Positions 1 to 11,712 of a stretch of DNA of 64,000 bases are shown one piece after another. Positions within the stretch are counted from its first letter, which is position 1. The number at the start of each line of letters is the position of its first letter. This DNA is from Incurvaria masculella (taxonomy: Eukaryota; Arthropoda; Insecta; Lepidoptera; Incurvariidae), in the NCBI GenBank assembly GCA_946894095.1, contig OX335657.1:12090001-12154000 (forward strand). Direction: 5' to 3'. The notes under the pieces are model-generated. The model saw only the letters and a list, made by a program, of their open reading frames with translations, did no database searches and was not told the origin of the DNA. A program made the translations under genes and the position numbers.

Positions 1-1908
1 AGAACATGTCGGTAAACATCTAATGCGCCGACATTCTCTTAGTTAAAACCTCAGCACACGATATCTCGATCTGCCCTTACGTGCGGCTCTTCAGCACAAA
101 TCCTCAACAAAACATTTCTTTGAAACTCGGCGATAAGTTATCTACCGTCCTTCCGTACAGTGTTACCAGGATACGACGACCCTTTTTCTTCGCTTCTTCC
201 TCGCCATTTCGTAGAGTGTAGATTGTTTTCTTTCCTAGCAAATGAATGTCGCAAACAGAATGTCATCCATAGATATAAAATGGACCCGTTTACGATTCCG
301 ACGAGGATGTATGGACCCCAAAACTGAAATTTTAATTTCATAGCAATAAAAAATTAATTTCAAACTGAAATTATCATTCTATCTAGATTTTATAACTGTT
401 TGTTTTCCGAATGAAGGGAAAAAAATTACATTTTCAGGCAATCTTCAGATTAGCTTGTGAAGTTTGTTAGCCATCAACAGTTTTTTTTTTTTTTTTGTTA
501 TTCGCGAGAACATCACATCACTCTCGTAAAATGTCATCCCACTATTGGGCAGCGTGCACGACTATGCGATGACAGAACGAATTGCGTTATTCTGTGGCGT
601 ATGTCAGTTTTAAATTTCGTCACATGACTGCCCTCTTCCATCCACCAGAAGTAAACTGCTTTTATATAAATCAGTGCTTCCCGATGCAAATGGGAAAGAA
701 ACCTGCGACCTTCGCGTTACATCCCTGATGCTTAGTATCAAAGAAAACAATTGACAAACCCGGCGAAGATATTTATCCTTCCATCTTCGCCAGAGGTAAT
801 GAAACCGGCAGAAAAAGAAGAAAAATATACTAATCCGAGTGTGTACATCTTCGGAGGGAATAAAGAAACTGCTACATTACAGACTGAGCCAGTATCTAAT
901 CTAACAGACAATTCCCCCAGCTACTAGATGGCGCTGTTTTTGCGTATTCATCCTGCGGGAAGGCAAGCTTGAAAAACATTTTTATCTACTACGAATGTTA
1001 TTGACCTTATGAAAACATTACGGCACTACTAGACGGTGAAATCACAACCATCAAAATATGGAAAGAACCATATTATTTCCTCCATGATCACGCAGGCCTT
1101 GACACAGGCATAAGGACAACGATGTCCATGGATGGGGCATATCAACATATCGTGAACGTGTTAAATACTCCAGCCTCAACACTCGCTACCGGATAAGATC
1201 TAAGTGCATAACTGGCCCTTTGTTTGATGAACGCTTTCGCTCTACCAACATGGTTAGATAGAGTCGGCCTACAACAGGCGTGTGCGTTCGCCTGTCTGGT
1301 GTTTTATCCGAGACAGGGCCCTAAACATTGGCCCTAAGCCTGTTTGGCGACACTTGTTTTGGAAATTTTGTGTTATTTTTTGGATTTATATAGTGGCTAC
1401 TCTTTGTTTTACGAAGCCTTTGTAATACCGCCCACTTATGTTGATTTTATTGTAATTGTATCGAAGTTATTCAGATTGGCTTAGCTTGACTTAAGGGCCA
1501 ATTTTTCAATCCTCAGATAACCCGATAAGTAGGGTTAATAGTACAAATGTATGTTTGTCAAAAGACGGATATTTATTACCCGAGAATTATATCTTTAATC
1601 ACAATTATTATCTGACTGTAATTATCTGATAAAAATATGGACGTACTGTAACGGATTGATAATCGGAGGCGTAAATTAATCTATTGAATAGTTATATGAC
1701 TGATTATATGATAGAAGTGACCATAGACAAGTAAACATAGCGTACTGTGTATACACCGGTTTTGTTTAGGAAACGGTGTATATTTTACCAAGCAATCCTC
1801 GTATTATAATCAATAAATACAAACTTTCTTTACTACAGTTATAATCCAACTTTAAAAATAATAAAAAAACATACAGACGAATTGATAACCTCGTCCTTTT
1901 TTGAAGTC
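1..1908. other. intergenic, no gene recognised
   Basis: AT-rich sequence with frequent stops in all frames. A long T-run lies near 481-496. I see no protein similarity, RNA gene or clear repeat terminus here. Confidence 0.5.
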
Positions 1909-2080
1909 GGTTAAAAAACCAGCTGATTGGCACACGAAGGGTTACGTAACATTACAAGATTTAAAAAAACAGAAAATCACGTTTCTTGTATGGGTGTCCT
2001 CTTTAATTTTTATTGGTTTTAAATTTGTATTTGTTTTTATAGCGGCAATAGAAATATATACTCTCTGAAGTTTTAATTTA
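1909..2080 (+). repeat. family A SINE-like repeat, divergent copy
   Basis: Degenerate copy of the repeat described in full at 47287-47604. It keeps the stretch around 'cacacgaagggtt', the 'ttgtatggg' block and the 'tatagcggcaa' block, but the 3' GACG-rich part is missing. Confidence 0.5.
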
Positions 2081-2480
2081 TTTATTTAATTACTTCAATA
2101 AAATTATATTAACTAACCATTTTCAATAAAATCTCCGGTAAACGAAAAACGTGGGGTGCAATAGATAACGGTAGGATTGTAGAGATAACTGTCATGTAGT
2201 GCATAATGTTTTTCCTTTTCGAAAAATTTGTTCGTTTTGAAACGTGGTGGATAAAATAAATTATTTTGTATATGAGATTTCCTTATCCGTTATTAAAATG
2301 TTTAAAAAGTTATTTACTTTGCACAAGGAGAGCGTAGGTGCCGTCACGTCTTTTCTTGGAATTTCACCGGAAATTGAGAGTAATTGAAAACGCTTGCCGT
2401 CATTCAAGTTCAAAAGTGAAGGATATAGGAATTGTTCCTCTTTCTGTGTAACATCATGAAAATACGTGATAGACTAGGAG

Positions 2481-3003
2481 GTCGCGACCAAAATGGTAAC
2501 GATAACGTAAATGGCTGAAACTGGGTTCACGGGATAAAGACCAACTCTCTGAATCTAAATGTGTCAATCTGCCTGTTCCAAGTGGTTGCGTTACGTAGAT
2601 AAGGCGACTGAAAAAGTAGTTATGGTGACAAAAAATATACATGATAATGTAAATGGATGCAAATGATGAAGCATGAAAGCATCAGTACAGACTTGCTTAG
2701 CAATACAAAAACTGAACAAATCTTTGGTTGCATTTCTTAATTATAGTCGATTTAGGTTACAGATATAACTAATGGGATTTTTAAGTATTTAATAAAAAAA
2801 TCGACTGGTTATTGTTGTATAATTAATAGGTATCAATGTTTCCAGACAATCAGTATATTCATCAGCAGGTACATACCAGCATCTATTTTATATAGCCATT
2901 CTAGATAACGCAACCACTTGGCGCAGGCAGACCGACATATTTAGCATCAGAGGGTTGGTCTCTAACATGTGAACCCAGATTCAGCCATTTACCTTATCGG
3001 GAC
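2481..3003. repeat. long inverted-repeat (foldback) element
   Basis: About 105-120 bases at 2481-2600 reappear as an imperfect reverse complement at 2901-3003. Shared blocks include 'aaatggctgaa', 'ctgggttcac' and 'aagtggttgcgtta'. The roughly 300 bases between the arms hold no recognisable gene. This looks like a non-autonomous DNA element with long arms. The class is unknown and no convincing target duplication was found. Confidence 0.6.
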
Positions 3004-3009
3004 CAAAAC

Positions 3010-4468
3010 TGTCGTGACCTCCCGGAATATGACTGCACCCGCTGCTAAACAGCCTATGCAGTTCCGGCGGGTTGTAATAAATAAGGCATGGCCCACGGTA
3101 GCGAGTCGTCGGCAGCATCGGAGAATGAAGAGGCCGCATAGGGCCCCATAACAATGGCGCCGATCGCATCGCATGCAAATTCAAACTTGGAACGAGGACT
3201 GCGCGACCCTTTGTGCCAACCGTTCTGCCGCCCGCGACACTTTTTACTTTTTGTTGTTTGGTAGTTCGGTTAAATTTTTTTTTGCTGGCGAAGATAAACG
3301 CCAACATCAAATTCACTTATAGCTACGTTCAGCGTAGTAGGAAAAGTGGTTTCGAATGTATCGCAGAATCTTACAAACTTTTATGATACCAGGTACCAGA
3401 CTTTGTATAGAGATGCACGGTAACTACGGAAATTAGTGATGTGTTACAATATTAAGTATATGACGGAAATGGAATACAAATACCGTTGTTCTATTCTCCT
3501 TTCTTTTGGTACATATTTGACATGATATGTTTTTCTGTTATTTAAAAAGGTATTTTTCCTAACCACAGGAAAAATAAATTTTGTTTGTGATGTTTGCCGT
3601 AATTTGACTGAGTTTTTTTAAAACTTGCTGAAATAACTTAATGATAAGAAACGAGTAATAAAAATGTATAACAGATCAAGATATTCGCCAGAGTGATTTT
3701 ATAACTATTTCCCAAACTACGTTGTTATGGGAAGCATTCCTGACGTCACAATCCCTGACCACACTAAGCATAGAGCAAAAGTATTAGTCACATTGTAGGT
3801 TATTGCTAAGGTTATTAAAAGTGGGCAAGAAAGGATGACAATGCATGTAAATTAAATTACCTAAAAGGACTTTATGAGATTTCGTGAATTGTTTACTTTA
3901 ATGTACTTTGAATCCATTTGGCATGAAATAAGTAAACGGGCGCTAACGAGGCGGCAGTGGCTTCGTTTTTTGTTGCAACACTGGCGCGGCTGCCTGGTTT
4001 ATCTCCGCGCTGCGCCCTCTGGCGACTTCGCCTCGTAAATTGTACTCAAAGGAAGCCTCTATTTCATAGGAAAATGGCGAGCGGACTGTATCTATGCCCT
4101 CACATATTGGGCGTTTTAAATATTCGCTAACGGCGTGTTCCCCTTGCAGCATCTTGGCATCCGTATGAGTGAAGTTGAGCACGGTGCCTATTCGGATTAG
4201 TATTTTCAGTTTTCCTTTTTTTTTATTTACCATAATGATCCAAATATATGGAAATATTTTAGGGCTCTACATTAATATTTAATCATTTCAGATACCGAAG
4301 CATTCGACAAAAAATGCTCCGTATATTTACATGTACAGTCGACCTAAGGTTTAAGGTTACACATGCGGTCTAAGGAAAAGATGAACAGTTGAAATACTTT
4401 GACTTTCTGAAACGGTTATTGTGCTGACTATACATTCCTGTTGTTATTCGCTATTGCCTTATAATCCT
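3010..4468. other. intergenic, no gene recognised
   Basis: AT-rich DNA. Short open frames at 3943-4233 (minus) and around 3000-3300 have no recognisable similarity and look like chance. Confidence 0.45.
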
Positions 4469-4469
4469 A

Positions 4470-4664
4470 CCTACCGCAAGGTAGGCAGCTGAAATTTTCA
4501 CAGATTGTTTATTTATTTTGCCGCTATAACAACAAATAGGTAAAATTTAAAAATATAAACAATTAAAGGGGTGCAAAAAACGTGTTTTCTTTTAATCTTG
4601 TATGATGGTACGGAACCCTTCGTGTGCGAGTCCGACTCGCACTCGAAGGTTTTACGTTTAACCG
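4470..4664 (-). repeat. family A SINE-like repeat, 3'-truncated
   Basis: Reverse-strand copy that carries the head (reverse complement of 'ggttccgtacc' and 'gagtcggactcgca') and the 'gccgctataacaac' block. It stops in the 'gcagctgaaattttcacag' block, before the GACG-rich part. Confidence 0.75.
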
Positions 4665-5018
4665 GGTGTATTATTTAATGTTTGGTTGACTGTACCTACG
4701 TGTGCTCTCTTGTACACATCTATACCTTCTTCTCCTTAGTCCCTGTGAATATTCAAATGACAGGCAGTTTACTCCGTAACGAGCCCCGCGGGAACATAAC
4801 TCGTCTCGTCGCCGCCGCCGCGGGCCGTTTTTGTTGTCGCCTTTATTTTAATACCACGCAAACCGTAAATCCCATCACAATCCCCATAAATATGGTTAGA
4901 GACGCGGCGAGTATGGGGTGATAAAACTTTTAGGGTTTCCGTCGTAGAGAAAATGTTCTTTGCGAGGATAGGAAGAGGGAAATATGTGCTACTTGTATAA
5001 ATAGACGAAAGCTCGATT

Positions 5019-5465
5019 AAAACCGGCCAAGTACGAGTCGGACTCGCACACAAAGGGTTCCGTACCATCGTACAAGATTAAACACAAAAAGTAACTTTTT
5101 TTGTATGGGGCCCCCTTTTATTTTTTATATTTTTTTTATTTTGCCTATTTGTTGTTATAGCGGCAAAATAAATACACACTCTGTCAAAATTTCAGCTGCC
5201 TACCGTGCTCATAAAGGGAAGGTCCTGGCATGGCACCTAATTCCTTCGGGAATGTGGTGTATTGGGCTAATACCATAACAGTAGTTGTGTGGCATTAGCC
5301 ATCCATGTCAGGTCGCATAAAAAAAAACCTATTACGGTTCACGAGATACAGCCCTGTGACAGACGGACGGACGGACGGACGGACGGACAGACGGACGGAT
5401 GGACGGGCAGCGGAGGCTTAGTAATAGGGTTCCGTTTTCACCCTTTGGGTACGGAACCCTAAAAA
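5019..5465 (+). repeat. family A SINE-like repeat with nested family B fragment
   Basis: Full-length family A copy from 'aaaaccggccaagt' to 'tacggaaccctaaaaa', with an expanded GACG tetranucleotide run. Its middle, between 'ctgcctac' and 'cctattacggttc', is interrupted at about 5204-5327 by a family B tail ending in an A-run. Family B was therefore active after this copy had inserted. Confidence 0.85.
5204..5327 (+). repeat. family B SINE 3' fragment nested in family A
   Basis: Contains the family B tail blocks 'aaggtcctggcatggcacc', 'attgggctaatacc' and 'ccatgtcaggtcgcat', followed by an A-run. 'cct' sits at both junctions and could be the remains of a target duplication. Confidence 0.8.
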
Positions 5466-5642
5466 CGGTCACTGACTTTCCCGATTTCTCTGATATTCAA
5501 TCTCACGCTCACCCCTCGTGTAATTTAGTAAACGATGATGAATATACGTCAATTGCAGATTAATAAAATAATTTAAAAATAAAAAAATGTCTTATTGAAT
5601 AAAATTTGCACACAAAGTCAGACAACCTAACCTAAAATTGAT

Positions 5643-6108
5643 GTTTTTTTTTTTTATTTATTTATTTATTTGGAGGAAACACAGATACAGATAAAGTAAT
5701 AAAACAGTAAGTTAACAAAAGACTATAGAACTAACCTGCATCCTAACCTATTCCTCGCTAATTAATTTATACATAAATTAGAGTGACAGTATAGCAGTCA
5801 TATTGAGCCATGTTTTTTATTTTGTGCTTGAAGTTGCGCTGAGAGTCAAAGAAGATGTCTAGGTCAGATAAGTTCTTATTATAAAGCGAACACATTCTAT
5901 GCAAAGGGTCCCTAAGGCCAGCGTTGGTGCGTGTCCGACCAAGGTGGAATAAGTCACTGCATCTGGTGTTTTTTGACGGTACTCTAAGACATACAAGTTG
6001 GAGCAGGTTTGGACTGTCAAGAACATTATTGCATATCTTATGTAGCATTATTAGGTCAAAGTGTGCACGCCGATTAGAAAGGGCGGAGAACTTGTAATCT
6101 ATCAACAT
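5643..6108 (-). pseudogene. non-LTR retrotransposon, reverse transcriptase C-terminal fragment
   Basis: The minus strand encodes about 113 residues (5767-6108) that resemble the extreme C-terminus of Jockey/CR1-type reverse transcriptases. Recognisable blocks are 'HFDLIMLHKICNNVLDSPNL', 'RVPSKNTRCSDLFHLGRTRT' and 'DPLHRMCSLYN'. The 3' side on the minus strand ends in an (AAAT)n and A-run tail at 5643-5675, typical of 5'-truncated retroposons. No RT catalytic core is present, so the copy is dead on arrival. The exact clade is uncertain. Confidence 0.75.
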
Positions 6109-6109
6109 T

Positions 6110-7239
6110 TTTGCATAAGACCGCTTTCGGTTGTTGATGTTGAGAATCTTAAAGCGAACACTTCAAGATATCATATCACGACAGTGTGATCACAGATCAT
6201 AAAAATAAAAACATCTTCAATTTATCAGTGTGTGCTGTTTGCTATTTATGTCCAGCTCTTTAAAAGAAATAAGTTTCAGTTACAGTTTCTTATTTCCTCC
6301 ATTAGATGATTTTAGATATTACAAAGCTGATTTTTTTTTCAAACTACTGCATCCAAAGACGTTAACTGTGCATAGGTGGAGATCTGTTGAACACCATAAT
6401 GACATCTTATTCTGAATGATTAGGTAATCTAATCTATTTTATTATAGTGTAAGAAGCCATCGTAATTTTGTTTGTATCGTCTACGAAGACGAATATGTTG
6501 TGTATGTAATGGTAAGCATACCGTCGCAGATATAATCAAGGTTTCCCAAGCGGGTGGCCGCATAGGTTGTGTCATCGCATTCTAATTAGAATAATTAGAT
6601 AGGGACAACGCTGGGGTGACTCGCGTAAAAAGGTTTCAGGCGAGTAGCTGTCAATCCGCGAGAGAGTGTAAGTATAATTTTTTACATAAAATGTATGGAA
6701 CGAATTTTGGCAGTTGGAAGCCATACTTTGGGTTAACCAACACGAGTACTCTTTATAATCTCAGCATTAGTATTCACCTGTGAGTCACCGGCCAATGTGA
6801 ATTACAAGATTAACCCCACTTTGATGGTACGTTCCTTCCAGCGAACCGAGCGCGAAGCGACAGATTCACACACTTTTTTAATTTAATTCTCTCAAATCTT
6901 TATCTCTGAGGCAATGTGTATTTAAAAACGGCTTCTGATGGTAATATTTCCCGTTTATGTTGATTACCGTGCGGGATTAACCATTCCAATAATTTATTCT
7001 GTCCGAGCTGATAGCGTGCGTGTCGGGCGAGATAGTGTGCTTACTTTATGTTGTAGAAGCTTTGTACGTTTTATTTTGCAGAGACATTTTCTGCGAAAAA
7101 CAGCGTTACTTGCTGAGCGTATACATAATAAGTATTTATAGATAAAAAATCACAATGTAGTCTAAAATAAGCCAAAACTATTCAAATTAATTTACCTTCT
7201 ATTATCTTTATTATAAAAATATTATAATTTTTTTTACTT
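6110..7239. other. intergenic, no gene recognised
   Basis: AT-rich sequence with no supported coding region or RNA gene. Short open frames at 6230 and 6938 have no recognisable domain. Confidence 0.45.
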
Positions 7240-7312
7240 TGTAGGGTTCCGTACCCAAAGGGTGAAAACGGAATCCCTTCGTGTGCGAGTCCGACTCGCA
7301 TTTGGCCGGTTT
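7240..7312 (-). repeat. family A SINE-like repeat, collapsed mini-copy
   Basis: About 70 bases made only of the two ends of family A. The head up to 'cgaaggg' is fused to the tail from 'ttccgttttcaccctttggg'. In full copies the block 'agggttccgt' occurs once near the head and once near the tail, and the junction falls exactly there. This is expected from deletion between internal direct repeats. Confidence 0.8.
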
Positions 7313-7612
7313 TAATAGATATACACTTGTAGTATTAGGAATCGCTAGAATAACCAAACACAAGAAAAAATCGCAATTACTTACTCTGATGAAATACAAC
7401 CTTCGTGTCTTTATGTCTGTCCGCTTGTAACTTAAGAACCTATAACCAGATTTGTATGCGGTTTATTTCCACGGATAGCATGGTGCTTCCCATCTATTAT
7501 AGGCTAGGTACTAACCATAACGCTAACTTACCCGAGGATTGAGCAGTGGCGGGGATTTGTCGGAATTAGAACAGAATAGGGAAGGCCAACCATATATATA
7601 TAATATAGTCGA

Positions 7613-8890
7613 TAAGCCTAGTTCACATTGGCAGAGTTAGCGGTACAGTACTACCTACTCTTTTGTCCTACTATCTCTACTCTATCGTTTTCAGTAGAGT
7701 AGGCGTGGACACGCAAACATATGTAGGGTGTGTCTACACAGGTCGTGTCGCGGGGTACAAATTTGGTAGAGCTACTCTGTCACCGTGCTATCCACTCAAA
7801 TAAATCGAAACTAGTGACTCTATGAGCTGTAGATGTCGCCATTCTGTCTTTTTTTTATTCAACAAGAACACCACTCAAACACACATAGAAATTACTGATA
7901 GAGGATAAAAGACTGAGCGTATTCTTAATTATAGACGAACACAACATTCACTACAAATTGATACCTAACCTAGCACAATTCGAGCTAAAATTTCAAATGA
8001 CACTAGCACATAACAACAAAACACAATAATAGAACAAGAAGATAAAAGAAAAAAAAAACATTTAAACCGAATGTTACATGTAACATACATCTGGATAAAC
8101 AGTTACCACCTTTCTGAGATTTTTCTTAATTTTTCCCTCCATTGCCATTCCGGAACACACATTCAAATCAAAATCAAAATCTCTAATTTTAGATATTGCG
8201 TTGAAATTGGTAAATATTTTTGAAAGAGACGAATGAAAACCGAGATTTGTTCTAAATTTATTAATTTTAAGAGGAATCAAATTAGTTGCTCTAGCACCAC
8301 GTCTGGGAACTTTAAACGATACTTTTTTTCTAATAAGAAGGGGCAAATAATTTTATCTTTTGTAATTTTGAAAAGAAATGTTTGACCAGATATCAATCTA
8401 CGCTGCTCCAGAGATTGCACTTTAAAATAGTCCAGCCTGTTTAAGTAATGAGGTAAATGCCTGGTCTTATTTGTAGAAAATGAAAGATAGACAAGAAGCG
8501 TTTCTGAACATTTTCAATTAGTTGTATATGGACTTTATAGGAAGGACACCAGATAATACTACAATATTCAAGTATTTGAACATTTGACATTTTTAAACAT
8601 TTTGGAAATAAAAAAAAAACTGGTTCGACTGAAATAATCTATATAAATTATCAAATCTGCTTACGAAATTTCACGAAAATAAACGGCTGATAAATGCGAC
8701 CTGTAGATGAGAACAGCCACAAACGAAAGCATTTTTTCCCAATCTGAAACGGAGACGCCACACTCGAGCTTCGCGTCAATAAAAGCCTTTATCCACGAAA
8801 ACTCTACCAAATTCTAGCACTCTAACGATTGCGTCTACATTGTTAGAGTGAGAGGGATATTTAGTACTCTACCAATGTGAACTAGGCTTA
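7613..8890. mobile_element. TIR DNA element with 5-bp flanking repeat
   Basis: The left end 'taagcctagttcacattgg' and the right end, its reverse complement 'ccaatgtgaactaggctta', form perfect 19-bp terminal inverted repeats. Both are flanked directly by 'gtcga' (7608-7612 and 8891-8895). Length is 1278 bp. The interior has no transposase but holds an inserted non-LTR fragment at about 8074-8600. I do not recognise the superfamily. Confidence 0.8.
8074..8600 (-). pseudogene. non-LTR retrotransposon RT C-terminal fragment, frameshifted
   Basis: Minus-strand frames give the familiar end of a Jockey/CR1-like RT: 'LEYCSIIWCPSYKVHI', 'NVQKRF', 'LPHYLNRLDYFKVQSLEQRR', 'LISGQTFLFKITKDK', then 'RKKVSFKVPRRGARATNL'. 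The blocks lie in different frames, so at least two frameshifts have accumulated. The fragment is nested inside the TIR element 7613-8890 and is therefore younger than it. Confidence 0.7.
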
Positions 8891-8894
8891 GTCG

Positions 8895-9170
8895 AAAGCT
8901 TCCCCCCCTCGCGCGGCGGGGGTTGGGGGGGGGGCGGAGGAGAGGAGGCGCGAAGGCAAGAGCGATCGGAGCCGATGCGGAGTCCGCGCCTTGTTACGTC
9001 CACGATAATTATCGTAAATTCAGCTCATTAGTGTTTGTCGAGCGCCGGGCCTGCCTGTAGCGCGCACACAAGCCCACCGCCAACGCCTTTTTAACCGCCA
9101 CGCCTCTTCACCGTAGCCAAGAACACTTTTTTTTATTGATCTTGTAAAAAGATCGTTTTTTTTTTACCTC
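8895..9170. promoter_or_regulatory. GC-rich island, function unknown
   Basis: A sharp GC-rich patch in AT-rich surroundings, with G-runs near 8928-8937, CpG-rich sequence and a perfect palindrome 'acgataattatcgt' at 9002-9015 that has a homeodomain-like TAAT/ATTA core. It lies 2 kb upstream of the Frizzled exon. It could be a regulatory element or an untranslated exon; the sequence alone does not decide. Confidence 0.35.
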
Positions 9171-9257
9171 GCGGTAAGGACCGTGAGAATGTGCACATTA
9201 TTCTCTTATTGTTTTGCAATATCATTCTGATATTCTCTATTTAATGTGCCCCGAAGT

Positions 9258-9560
9258 CTAGGGATTATCTTGTGCCGAAGACCACGGGTTTGAATCCAAG
9301 AATATCTTTGTGAGTTAGATTACTTCATTTCGTTACGTATGCGAGCTGTTCTATGATTCGGAATCCATGATAATATTTAGGTCCCCTTCCCCTGCTATGT
9401 GAAAGGGTTAAGCCCGCCAGGGTTGGTATCATCGCATTGGATGAAAAGATGATCGAAGCGGCATGGCACCTAATTCTTTCAGGAAAGCGGTTTGTTGGGC
9501 TAATATTATGACGGTGTGCGTCGTGAGGCTTAACCCAAACTGTTAAGCCCACTGGGGTTA
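9258..9560 (+). repeat. family B SINE copy, decayed
   Basis: Carries the body blocks 'aggtccccttcccctg', 'gttaagcccgcc', 'catcgcattggatga' and the tail block 'ggcatggcacctaatt'. A B-box-like 'gggtttgaatcc' is near 9288. The 3' end is rearranged: a second body segment follows instead of the usual tail. Confidence 0.65.
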
Positions 9561-10606
9561 CTACCATCGCATTGGGTGAAAGATGGCCGAAGTGGCCAAA
9601 AAAACGGTTTTTTTTCGATGTTTTATCTATACGATGTTTTGTCTTTTGTATTGACATGCAGTTTCAAATTCCATCGAAAGGGAAAAAAACATGCTATGAC
9701 AATTCCGAGGTCGATCTGGGTTTGTTGCTAACAGGGTCCAAATATGTGTAAAAGCAAAAAAAAAATTATTTAAAGGCCAAAATACTTTTAAAATTCTTCA
9801 TACTAACGTGAACAGCCTCGTTACATTAACTTACATTATAGTTTTTTGATTCGAAAAGGACGAATGAGTAAATGCTTTTTCATAAACAACAAAAACACTG
9901 TTTTCTTGATTTTTTCCATAAAGCGAAACCCCTTCTTCTCTAATAATAATAATAATAATAATAAAATGATTTATTTTCACACACAACAGTACAATAATTG
10001 GTATACAGTATCAGACACAATTAAAAACAGTAGTAGGAACCAAGTAAAGAAATATCGAAAGATGTGCGATGTGTGAAAAATGGCTGTGGCTCAGCTGGAT
10101 GTCAGCAGGGGCGAACCCGCTGGCCGCTGGTCTTCCGCCACCACCACCTACAGAAGCGTCAGTGGAAGTGTGTACACATTTTTAAATCGCCAATTTTAAA
10201 GATTTTATTCTAGGTAGGTAGGTACGTTATTCTGCAAAATCGCAAGCCGGTACACGGGAGAATTTATCCCGACGTTGTTTGCACTTCGTCGGCCTTTATG
10301 CGCGCGCAATATTCTCAGGCGTATTTCGATTTCAATCATACTCGTCCTTTGTGAGCCGATTATTTCATTTATTCGAGTCCTTTGTGAACACGAAATGCGT
10401 CCATTGTGCGAGCCGCCAAACTCTACACCTCGTCGCGGACGACTCGTGTTACCTTCGCGCGTTTCAGTGTTCGAAGTGTCGGTCCTTTGAATTGCACTGC
10501 GAGGTGGAGCTGTGCTGATTTAATGAGGAAGAATTGGAAATAAAAAAATCTGGTTTTAGTTTTAATCCTCTGAAGAAAATTCCTGACTTTTCTTATGTAA
10601 CTGCAC
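9560..10606. other. intergenic with (AAT)n microsatellite
   Basis: An (AAT)n run lies at about 9943-9964. A short cysteine-containing open frame (10279-10518) has a C-x2-C ... C-x2-C arrangement but no family I recognise. Nothing else is supported. Confidence 0.4.
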
Positions 10607-10695
10607 ATGGGGATGGCTAATACCACACCTCCTGTACTTTGCCCACAGCCTGGGAACTAGGTGCCATGCCAGGATTTGCCGTATATTGATGTGCA
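10607..10695 (-). repeat. family B SINE 3' fragment
   Basis: Reverse-strand tail fragment with 'gatggctaataccac' and 'aggtgccatgccagga'. Confidence 0.65.
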
Positions 10696-10790
10696 GAACG
10701 TCTTCTCTTCGCTTAATTTATGACGATATTCCTTTCAAAGTCGAAACGCTAGTAGCACAGTTCGTTTTGAGGCCTCAGCATTTGGTTCAA

Positions 10791-10948
10791 CGGGCGTAAA
10801 ATGTGATAAAATAAGTAAGGGGATTCGATCAATTCTGCACCAATCATAAGTGAACATCCAATATTCAACACAGTAAAGCGCAGATGTTATGACCTGAACT
10901 CTTCTGATTGGTGCAGAATTTATCGAATTCCCTCACATTTTACGCCGG
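10791..10948. repeat. short inverted-repeat element upstream of the Frizzled exon
   Basis: The left arm (10791-10850) and right arm (10901-10948) are reverse complements around 'gcgtaaaatgtga' and 'ttctgcaccaatca'. The left arm has about 12 extra bases. About 50 bases separate the arms. It looks like a small MITE about 120 bp upstream of the splice acceptor at 11070-11071. Confidence 0.7.
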
Positions 10949-11071
10949 TTACCCCCCTGGAAAAACAACACCCTCATTCTCTAGTCTAGATAGGTACCGG
11001 AGCTGTGATGCACGTTCACCGCCCGCAACCGCTAACATTTCCACGCTAACCCCCAACGTTATCATTTGCAG

Positions 11072-11712
11072 GCACCTGCTTCGTCGGGAACCAGTCGAGC
11101 AAGTCCCTGCTCGCGCTGGTGATCGTGCCGCACGCCGTGTGCCTGCTGCTGGGCTGCATCTTCCTCGCGTCCGGCATGCGCGCCCTCCTGCGCCGCCGCC
11201 CCGCGCCGCCGCCCGCGCTGCTCGCGCCCGCCGCGCCGCGCCACCGCAGCCTGCTGCGCCTCGGCGCCTTCGCCGCGCTCTACGCGGTACCCTCCGCCTG
11301 CATCCTCGCCACCTGGCTCTACGAGTACGCCGGCCGCGACGGCTGGCTCGCGGCGCCGGGCCCCTCCGCCGAGCCGGCGCCGCGCCCGCGCCCCGCCGTC
11401 GCCGTGTTCCTGCTGCGCATCTTCGTCTCGCAGATCCTCGGCGTCGTCGCCGCCGTGTGGGTCGTCTCGCCGAAGGCGCGGCTCATCTGGCGGCGCACGT
11501 GCGGCCGGCTCGGCCCGCCGGCGAGCAAGCCGCCGCCGCCGGCGCCGCCTCCGCCGCTCTCGGTGCGCTGCTACTCGGCGCGCTCGCACGGCGGCGGCAA
11601 GCGGCCGCACGCGCACGCGCCCTCCCACAAGTACGCGACGTACGGCCACCCCGCGCCCGCCTACAGGAAGCAGCGCCACCACCACTACTCCGCCGGCGAG
11701 ACCATCCTGTGA
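11072..11712 (+). CDS. Frizzled-family Wnt receptor, last coding exon
   Basis: This exon encodes the end of a seven-pass Wnt receptor of the plasma membrane. The acceptor 'atcatttgcag' precedes it, and the first two bases complete a split glycine, giving 'GTCFVGNQ', which corresponds to the conserved extracellular-loop block before TM5 in Frizzleds. Three hydrophobic segments follow: TM5 'LALVIVPHAVCLLLGCIFLA', TM6 'LGAFAALYAVPSACILATWL' and TM7 'FLLRIFVSQILGVVAAVWVV'. The Frizzled Dishevelled-binding motif KTxxxW right after TM7 reads 'KARLIW', so the threonine is replaced by alanine. The tail ends 'ETIL', a class I PDZ ligand, as in several Frizzleds. The loop between TM5 and TM6 is Pro/Ala/Arg-rich. 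The exon is strikingly GC-rich compared with its surroundings. The CRD and TM1-4 exons were not found and should lie upstream. The paralogue (fz, fz2, fz3 or fz4) cannot be decided. Confidence 0.85.

Noticed and set aside
5360..5405. GACG tetranucleotide microsatellite
   Set aside because: It is an internal part of family A and recurs in every full copy; not an independent repeat locus.
11062..11685. 207-codon frame antisense to the Frizzled exon
   Set aside because: Low-complexity Arg/Ala/Gly shadow of a GC-rich exon.
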